11,519 nt of DNA from Deltaproteobacteria bacterium. Its GTDB lineage: Bacteria; Desulfobacterota; DSM-4660; Desulfatiglandales; HGW-15. The notes below the pieces were generated by a model. It made no database searches. It was not told the DNA's origin and saw only the letters and a list, made by a program, of their open reading frames with translations. Positions 7,158 through 11,519 of this stretch are shown one piece after another (positions within the stretch are counted from its first letter, which is position 1; each line of letters begins with the position of its first letter). The DNA is taken from NCBI GenBank assembly GCA_030671095.1, contig DAOVAK010000040.1, positions 1-11,519 of the forward strand, read 5' to 3'. Both the position numbers and the translations under genes were made by a program.

Positions 7158-7313
7158 ATGTATTTTAGTAATATGGTGTTCACGGCTGGGCTTGTTCTTG
7201 GAGAACAGCTTTCGATAGTACAATGGAGTGGATGTTTTTTGGTTATTGCTGGATTACTTATTTCCACATTTGGGGCATTGGTTATTAAGCGCTTGGTTCC
7301 ACAGATGCTGTAA
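7158..7313 (+). pseudogene. EamA/DMT transporter, C-terminal remnant
   Basis: A 51-codon plus-strand frame contains FTAGLVLGEQLSIVQWSG followed by a hydrophobic helix (CFLVIAGLLISTFGALVI) and a short basic end. This is the last-but-one loop and final transmembrane helix of drug/metabolite (EamA) transporters, where LGE-x-L-S-x-x-Q-W-x-G is characteristic. The frame is closed by a stop shortly upstream, and the other nine helices are missing, so this is a fragment. It lies back to back with the SAP-domain gene and begins the run of plus-strand remnants extending to 8990. Confidence 0.6.
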
Positions 7314-7710
7314 TAGGTAGAAATATTGACAAATTCTTTGGGGACAGACCACGTTTCATGGCTGTGGAACAGATAAAAACTAGCCAGTGGACATCTTAAA
7401 CTTTGTACAACAACCTTGGGTTAATGTGTCTACTGTTCACCTCTAATTTCTGACGCCTACTTTTCAGGCCAGCAAGAGGCTCTCTCAAAATGATACCTTG
7501 TCAGGAATAATCTTAAGTTTCAGCTTCCTTCCGCCTGTTGACCTTACCACTGCCAATCCTTTTTGACCGCTTCCTTCCTATCTCATAGAATGAGACAAGA
7601 TCGTTCTCTTATATGCTTACGATAAATATCAACCGAGCATTTCATTAGAGAGGTTGGTATTGCCAGCAGTTATCCAAACTTTTGGGGCTCTGTTGGACTC
7701 AGGATATTTT
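7314..7710. other. Gene-poor spacer before the group II intron
   Basis: No complete gene or RNA is recognisable here. The visible items are GGGGACAGACCACGTTT near 7339, a motif often seen at the edges of IS200/RAYT-type transposase genes, and a small palindrome TCTCAT-AGA-ATGAGA at 7581-7595. A frame open from 7594 continues into the intron's 3' exon after splicing. None of these is strong alone. Confidence 0.4.
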
Positions 7711-7717
7711 GGAAATA
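7711..7717 (+). other. IBS1, 5' exon binding site of the group II intron
   Basis: GGAAATA is the last seven bases of the 5' exon. It is the exact complement of the EBS1 loop at 7939-7945 and fixes the 5' splice site between 7717 and 7718. Confidence 0.8.
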
Positions 7718-8181
7718 GTGCGCCACGAGGCTGCACGAAAGATGAGGGGAGGTCCCTTGGAGTCGGCTTGCAGGAGCAGGCTCCAAACCACCTTAAGCTG
7801 CTGTGGTAAAGAACCATGGTGGTGAGCGTTAAGGAAAAGGCCCGGCATCGGATCGGGTCAGGTACGGATCATGGAGACGAGTAACAACGAACCACTGATG
7901 AGGTGTCGAAAATTAAAGATGTCGTCAAAACTGGGAACTATTTCCATCCCAGGATAAGTTCGGGGGGAGCTTGTTTATTGCCTGAACGGCGTCCGGCATA
8001 AAGGTGGCGTGAACATGGTCTTGGCTTTCGTGTGGAACATGGGAACCTGTCGTTCCGATGTTAAGGGAGAAATACAAGTGGAGAACCCATTAGGATGAGA
8101 GTACCGGTGCGGAGCACAGGGGCGGATTACTCCGTGGTAGTGATGAAGTCTCTGTAATGGAGATGGAGCGAAGGGGGTAAC

Positions 8182-8262
8182 ATGTCCAAAGTTACAAATT
8201 GGTCAACCAGAAATGGGAGGAACCTGCGAGTAATGCAAACCTCACTCAGTGGGGGGACATGA
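8182..8262 (+). pseudogene. Remnant start of the intron-encoded reverse transcriptase/maturase
   Basis: After GGAGCGAAGGGGGTAAC, which normally precedes the intron ORF, an ATG opens MSKVTNWSTRNGRNLRV, like the N-terminus of group II maturases that I recall (KVTNWSTR). After 26 codons the frame stops, just before domain V. Nearly the whole protein, usually 400-600 residues, has been deleted from domain IV without damage to domains V and VI. Confidence 0.65.
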
Positions 8263-8263
8263 G

Positions 8264-8297
8264 GAGCCGGATGAGTTGAGAGGCTCACGTCCGGTTC
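8264..8297 (+). ncRNA. Group II intron domain V
   Basis: A 34-nt hairpin pairs GAGCCGGA (8264-8271) with TCCGGTTC (8290-8297), including the G-U pair of the catalytic AGC triad. The bulged and capped upper stem is typical. This is the most conserved part of the intron and is intact. Confidence 0.9.
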
Positions 8298-8427
8298 TGT
8301 GAGAGCCTGGGGGTGAGATTCCCTCGGGCTACTCGACTGTTGACTTTCTTACTGATAAGGTATGTAGTATTTCTAATATTTTTCTTCTTTTTTTACAGTA
8401 TCATTAAGCTTCGGCTGGAATCTTAAT

Positions 8428-8923
8428 TTAAAAATATCATAACTCAATTGATACAACTTATATTCCTATGGTTAAAGGGTTTGTTTACCTCACTGCCGTT
8501 ATAGATTGGGCCAGCCGCAAGGTATTGGCAACAAAGGTGGCGATTACCTTGGAGGCCTGCCATGCGGTCGATGTACTGCAAGAGGCGTTCACTCACCATG
8601 GCAGGCCAGAGATTGTGAACACCGACCAAGGCAGCCAGTTTGCCGCGCATGAGTTCGTACAAGCCGTCAAAGATCATGGTTGCAAACTCAGCATGGACGG
8701 ACACGGAGCATGGAGGGATAATGTGTTCGTTTAGCGACTGTGGAAGTCGTTAAAATACGAGCGGGTATATTTGTATGCTTATGACTCAGTTGCCGAGGCC
8801 CGGAGGTCGATCATGCAATACATTGAATGGTACAACCGATCCAGGCCGCATTCGAGCCTGGGTAGGAAAACACCTGATGAGGCTTATGCCGTGATGTTGC
8901 CGACGGTTAAACTGGCAGCTTAA
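8428..8923 (+). pseudogene. IS3-family transposase (OrfB) fragment with amber at the catalytic Glu
   Basis: In one frame the sequence reads SIDTTYIPM, YLTAVIDWASR, NTDQGSQF and, after a TAG (8732-8734), RLWKSLKYERVY, WYNRSRPHSSLG and TPDEAY, ending with TAA at 8921-8923. This is the integrase core of an IS3-type OrfB. The first catalytic D (SIDTTY) and the second (TDQGSQF) are present. Exactly 35 residues after the second D, where the DDE(35)E glutamate belongs in NVFV-E-RLW, stands TAG. The N-terminal half of OrfB, all of OrfA and the left IS end are missing; homology begins just after a TAA near 8430. It is a dead remnant beside the group II intron. Confidence 0.88.
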
Positions 8924-8990
8924 AAATTAGCAGAGAATCCACTTAAAAAATAAAGGATGCTGTTCAAACGAGTGGGGCCAGCTCTCTCTA
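8924..8990 (+). mobile_element. Probable right end of the IS3-type element
   Basis: This tail of the IS after the transposase stop holds GCTGTTCAAACGAGTGGGGCC near 8958-8978, which resembles the right terminal repeats of IS3-type elements. The left end is absent, so the inverted repeat cannot be confirmed. The tail abuts the stop codon of the phosphoesterase gene at 8992. Confidence 0.4.
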
Positions 8991-8991
8991 A

Positions 8992-9390
8992 TCAAACCGA
9001 CACATCCTTCTTCTTTATTAACAACCATTCCTTGCCGGCTGTACTTTTTTTTATCCGCACAAGGGCGAATTCCCCGTTGAGCCTCTTACCGTACAGGCAG
9101 AATGCAAGCTTTCCCTTTTTCAATCCCGTCTCCATATCCACAAGCGGCTCATACCTGCCCTGATCCCAGATGAGAACTTTGCCAGCTCCGTAATGTCCCT
9201 CTGGAATAATCCCTTCAAAACTGCAGTACTCCAACGCATGGTCCTCCACCTGGACGGCAAGCCGCTTTTCGGCAGGGTTCATCGATGGCCCCTTGGGGAT
9301 GGCCCACGACTTCAGGACACCGCCGACTTCCAGACGGAAGTCATAGTGAAGATGGGTGGCGTGATGTTTCTGTACGACGAAACGTAGCAT
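8992..9390 (-). CDS. Stand-alone LigD-type 3'-phosphoesterase domain
   Basis: This 132-residue protein is a minimal DNA-end-healing 3'-phosphoesterase of the LigD PE family. All active-site residues known in Pseudomonas LigD align by spacing: H9, H15, D17, R19 ([15 protein letters not shown]), H51 (QVEDHALEY) and Y55. [19 protein letters not shown] and [11 protein letters not shown] complete the fold. Such enzymes remove 3'-phosphates or a terminal ribonucleotide during non-homologous end joining. No Ku, polymerase or ligase gene is in view, so it acts alone or with distant partners. AGGAAATAA precedes the ATG. Its stop abuts the IS3 end, so the last residues could have been altered by the insertion, although [10 protein letters not shown] looks like a natural C-terminus. 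Confidence 0.9.
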   Translation of the reverse strand: MLRFVVQKHHATHLHYDFRLEVGGVLKSWAIPKGPSMNPAEKRLAVQVEDHALEYCSFEGIIPEGHYGAGKVLIWDQGRYEPLVDMETGLKKGKLAFCLYGKRLNGEFALVRIKKSTAGKEWLLIKKKDVSV

Positions 9391-9552
9391 TTATTTCCTG
9401 GTAGTGCCGAGTTAGTTAACTGATCAAGGTCCCCTTGGTATCCATTTTTTTTTCAACCTACATCACTTTGAGCCAGGTGCTTTTTTGTTGTGCTTGCAAA
9501 TGCGGGCAGGTGCGTGTGTTAGTCATCCCTGACAGCGACCTCGCCATCTCCA

Positions 9553-9897
9553 TTAAAAGGGGGTTGGCTCATTGCAGATGGGCCGATACTGCTTGATGAG
9601 TTCGGTTTGCACCCGTTGTCTCTCGGCCGTGGAGGACTCAGGCATATCGGAGACGGCTATATACAAACGGTATACGGAGCCGATCTGTTTGTACCAGCAA
9701 TCATGGAGGGGGTGGCGCTGGATAAGCCCGGACTCGGACATATTGTCCGTTTCGCCAAAATAAATCGGCCGAAACGGCACTGGCGTGCACGATGGATCAT
9801 CCACCAGGATTGCATAAATCCCCGCCATATAAGGTGGCTTCCAACGGGGCAGCCGTTCCGGCTCGCTGAAGAGATACTCTGCAAAGGACATAGTCAT
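9553..9897 (-). CDS. Small GIY-YIG nuclease-like protein
   Basis: This 114-residue protein has the GIY-YIG pattern: A25-G26-I27-Y28-AIL, then P44-I45-Y46-F47-G48-ET (YFG for YIG), R61 as the catalytic arginine, a late acidic residue (E92 or E99), and an LIKQYRPICN end like that of UvrC and related nucleases. It would cut DNA, in repair or as a stand-alone endonuclease. The target is unknown; no DNA-binding add-on domain is visible. The start at 9897 is chosen because AGGAGG lies five bases upstream; an in-frame ATG at 9912 lies before this site and would encode the ribosome binding site itself. A perfect hairpin sits directly upstream of that site. An IS-borne or phage-derived origin is possible. 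Confidence 0.8.
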   Translation of the reverse strand: MTMSFAEYLFSEPERLPRWKPPYMAGIYAILVDDPSCTPVPFRPIYFGETDNMSESGLIQRHPLHDCWYKQIGSVYRLYIAVSDMPESSTAERQRVQTELIKQYRPICNEPTPF

Positions 9898-9908
9898 ATT
9901 CACCTCCT

Positions 9909-9924
9909 TCATCCGTTCGGATGA
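9909..9924 (-). promoter_or_regulatory. Hairpin abutting the GIY-YIG ribosome binding site
   Basis: The perfect inverted repeat TCATCC-GAAC-GGATGA (minus strand) ends at the base adjoining the AAGGAGG ribosome binding site. It could act as a leader hairpin that controls translation or stability, or as a protein-binding operator. No U-tract follows, so it is not a terminator. Confidence 0.45.
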
Positions 9925-10144
9925 TTCAACTGTTTGTAACAGGCTATCTAAAAATTATGCGCCTGATAAGTAAGAACTTCCGGCCATGCTCATAAGAAGG
10001 GCAGGCCTGACGACCTGACATCACCCCGCTGGGTCAATGATGAGAAATAAATCCGCCTCCTTTTGTTCTCTCTTCCCTCCCTCGTTCTTCAGGGGCTTCG
10101 ATAAAGCCCGCAACTGCCCTTGAACTGTAAACGTTTACCATCTT
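9925..10144. other. Spacer between the CapA and GIY-YIG genes
   Basis: I see no gene here. A weak hairpin GGGCTT/AAGCCC (10093-10109), 36 bases after the CapA stop, may help end that transcript but lacks a U-tract. The rest is featureless. Confidence 0.35.
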
Positions 10145-11440
10145 TTAATCCCATTTGAGAGCAAGAGAGCCGTCCTTGGCTAGGAGCAGCCGGGTACCGA
10201 ACTGTTTGCCCTCCCTGTTCAATACCCGCATGAGCCACTGGTTGTCATCGGGCCTGGCATGTATGGTCTGAAAACGCCTTATCTGCATGGGTATCATGCG
10301 CATCTTGACAAGCCTGCCGGTCGATGGCTCAAAACTTGGGAAATACATCAGGGTGAGGTCGTCGCGATACTGCTCATACCCTTCAATCCCTTCGTAGTCG
10401 TTGAGAAAGTCCCCACAGCCGTAAAGGATCAGCCTGCCCTGGTAGACCTCGATTCCCTTGGCATGGTGGGAGGAGTGGCCGTAAATGACATCAACCCCCG
10501 CATCATCGATAAGTCTATGGGCAAAATGTCTCTCCATGGGGGAAATAGCATAGCCCCAGTTTCCCCCCCAATGAATTGAGACCAGGACAAGATCGCCCGG
10601 CTGTTTTATTGTTGCGACATCCTTTTTAATCCGTAAGACCGTGTGGTCGGAAAGGTCGGAGAGCAGATTGACGCCCGGCCTGTCATCCGTGGCGGCCCAG
10701 CTGGGAGGAACGCCACTGGTGCCGGAACCGTAAGCAAAGATGAGGACGCGGCCCTTACCCGGAATTTCCAATACCGCAGGAGCCTGGCTCTGCTGCCTGT
10801 CCCGGCCAGCCCCCACGCCCTTTATCCCTGCCTGTTTTAAGACAGCAAGCGTCTCCACAAGACCTGCATGCCCCCAGTCAAGGACGTGATTGTTGGCCAA
10901 CACGCAACAATCAAGGCGGGCGGCGGTGAGGCAACCAATATTCTTGGGATGCATCCGGTAGTTGATCCCCTTGCCTGGCCAATAATCGTCAATCTCCGTC
11001 ACGCTGGTTTCCAGGTTGATAATCCGCAGATCCGGTTTGATCGCATCCAGCACCGCCAGGGCATCGCCCCAGATATAAGAATCGTCGACCGGTTTTGGGA
11101 TGAGACCGTTTTTCTGTTCAGCCAGCTCCACGTAGCCATAGGCACTACGCATATACGGTTCAAAAATCATTGGATCGGCCGGGTGGGGCAGCACCTGGTC
11201 GATCCCCCTGCCGGTCATCACATCACCGGATAGAAAGAGGGTTATGCTATCTGGCCGGAGAGAATGGCTCGCCTCCATCTGATCAATTTTCTTATTCCTT
11301 GGGGGCGTTTCCCCTTCCTGACTGGCCCAAACGTGCTTTTCCATAATGCAAAATCCGATGGCTATAGTTGTTGCCAGAAAAAAACCGCTCAACCTGCAGC
11401 GCCATTTTACGGTCATAAGGTCATCTTGCCTCAATGCCAT
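10145..11440 (-). CDS. CapA family protein (poly-gamma-glutamate synthesis-like), exported
   Basis: This 431-residue protein has a basic N-terminus, a hydrophobic segment at about 17-33 and a possible signal peptidase site after VWA (39), then the CapA metallophosphatase-like fold. Its marks are SITLFLSGDVMTGRG with G72-D73, NLETSVTE, LANNHVLDWGHAGL, VSIHWGGNWG, and GHSSHHAKGIEVYQGRLILYGCGDFLNDY. The true CapA works with the CapB ligase in poly-gamma-glutamate capsule export; no capB or capC is next to it, so a polymer or cell-wall role is only a family-level guess. The start at residue 1 follows a good promoter but has no clear ribosome binding site; M9 after TTGAGG is an alternative. It is transcribed alone. 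Confidence 0.9.
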   Translation of the reverse strand: MALRQDDLMTVKWRCRLSGFFLATTIAIGFCIMEKHVWASQEGETPPRNKKIDQMEASHSLRPDSITLFLSGDVMTGRGIDQVLPHPADPMIFEPYMRSAYGYVELAEQKNGLIPKPVDDSYIWGDALAVLDAIKPDLRIINLETSVTEIDDYWPGKGINYRMHPKNIGCLTAARLDCCVLANNHVLDWGHAGLVETLAVLKQAGIKGVGAGRDRQQSQAPAVLEIPGKGRVLIFAYGSGTSGVPPSWAATDDRPGVNLLSDLSDHTVLRIKKDVATIKQPGDLVLVSIHWGGNWGYAISPMERHFAHRLIDDAGVDVIYGHSSHHAKGIEVYQGRLILYGCGDFLNDYEGIEGYEQYRDDLTLMYFPSFEPSTGRLVKMRMIPMQIRRFQTIHARPDDNQWLMRVLNREGKQFGTRLLLAKDGSLALKWD

Positions 11441-11478
11441 GGAAAAAGAGAGTTCATTTTTTGCCCACTGCCCATAGG

Positions 11479-11507
11479 ATTATTTCAGGTCAGCAGGTCT
11501 ATTTCAA
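11479..11507 (-). promoter_or_regulatory. Promoter of the CapA gene
   Basis: On the minus strand TTGAAA (11502-11507) and AATAAT (11479-11484) are separated by exactly 17 nt, a near-consensus sigma-70 promoter. The predicted start is near 11472, about 30 bases before the first ATG. Confidence 0.6.
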
Positions 11508-11519
11508 TGGAGACATACA

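Larger units (their letters stand above)
7718..8337 (+). mobile_element. ORF-less group II intron
   Basis: The 5' end is GTGCGCC, the group II consensus also seen in Ll.LtrB. IBS1 GGAAATA (7711-7717), directly before the splice site, pairs perfectly with TATTTCC (7939-7945), which sits in the loop of a CTGGGA/TCCCAG hairpin as EBS1 should. A weaker EBS2/IBS2 pairing is AAAAT (7909-7913) with ATTTT (7706-7710). Domain V is a canonical 34-nt hairpin (8264-8297) with the catalytic AGC at its base. Domain VI (about 8301-8334) ends with a bulged A at 8331, seven bases from the 3' end, CGAC at 8337. The reverse transcriptase is gone: only a 26-codon stub remains in domain IV. The RNA core looks complete, so it may still splice or be mobilised in trans. 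Confidence 0.85.

Noticed and set aside
7335..7353. GGGGACAGACCACGTTT as a sign of an IS200/RAYT transposase gene
   Set aside because: Only the motif is present; no transposase frame follows.
7629..7817. A minus-strand frame of 62 codons covering the intron 5' end
   Set aside because: It runs antisense through intron domain I and the splice site; the RNA structure explains the sequence better.
7822..7828. GTGAGCG as an alternative 5' end of the group II intron
   Set aside because: GTGCGCC at 7718 is closer to consensus, leaves a more usual length for domain I, and is directly preceded by a perfect IBS1 for the EBS1 loop.
10093..10109. GGGCTT/AAGCCC hairpin as an intrinsic terminator for the CapA gene
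   Set aside because: No U-tract follows on the minus strand; noted in the spacer entry only.
1..11519. CRISPR arrays, tRNA or rRNA genes
   Set aside because: No regularly spaced repeats and no tRNA or rRNA signature sequences were seen on either strand.

Overview
The window reads as an accessory stretch of a Gram-negative, probably anaerobic bacterium. The mix of gene families (a GEMM-I-like riboswitch, a small SAP-domain protein, a stand-alone LigD-type 3'-phosphoesterase, a QEGLA-motif/ATP-grasp operon, a CapA protein) suggests a Desulfobacterota (deltaproteobacterial) genome. That placement is inferred from gene content; no phylogenetic marker is present. All intact genes lie on the minus strand. 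The plus strand carries only remnants and a group II intron.

Region by region: (1) Positions 1-1390 hold a riboswitch-led operon, read right to left: an extended -10 promoter, a GEMM-I-like (cyclic dinucleotide) riboswitch, a CpdA-like metallophosphoesterase, and a translationally coupled TVP38/DedA-type membrane protein cut by the window edge. (2) Positions 1633-2882 hold a dead tyrosine recombinase. It has one in-frame amber codon and is split by a 145-bp MITE-like element flanked by CTAG duplications. Removing the element plus one CTAG restores the reading frame exactly. (3) Positions 3150-6842 hold a tight three-gene operon: an N-formylglutamate amidohydrolase-like protein, a DUF1704/QEGLA zinc-peptidase-like protein and a GshB-like ATP-grasp ligase. 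This neighbourhood type has been predicted to make or modify small peptides. A short SAP-domain gene lies just upstream.

(4) Positions 7140-8990 are a graveyard of plus-strand remnants: the C-terminal end of an EamA transporter, a 620-nt group II intron that has lost its reverse transcriptase but keeps EBS1/IBS1 pairing, a 34-nt domain V and a bulged-A domain VI, and a 5'-truncated IS3-type transposase whose catalytic glutamate codon is TAG. (5) Positions 8992-11519 return to intact minus-strand genes: a minimal LigD 3'-phosphoesterase domain, a small GIY-YIG nuclease-like protein with a hairpin against its ribosome binding site, and an exported CapA-family protein with a good promoter.

The strongest candidates for new biology are the riboswitch controlling a phosphodiesterase/membrane-protein pair, the ORF-less but structurally complete group II intron, and the amidoligase operon with its unknown product.
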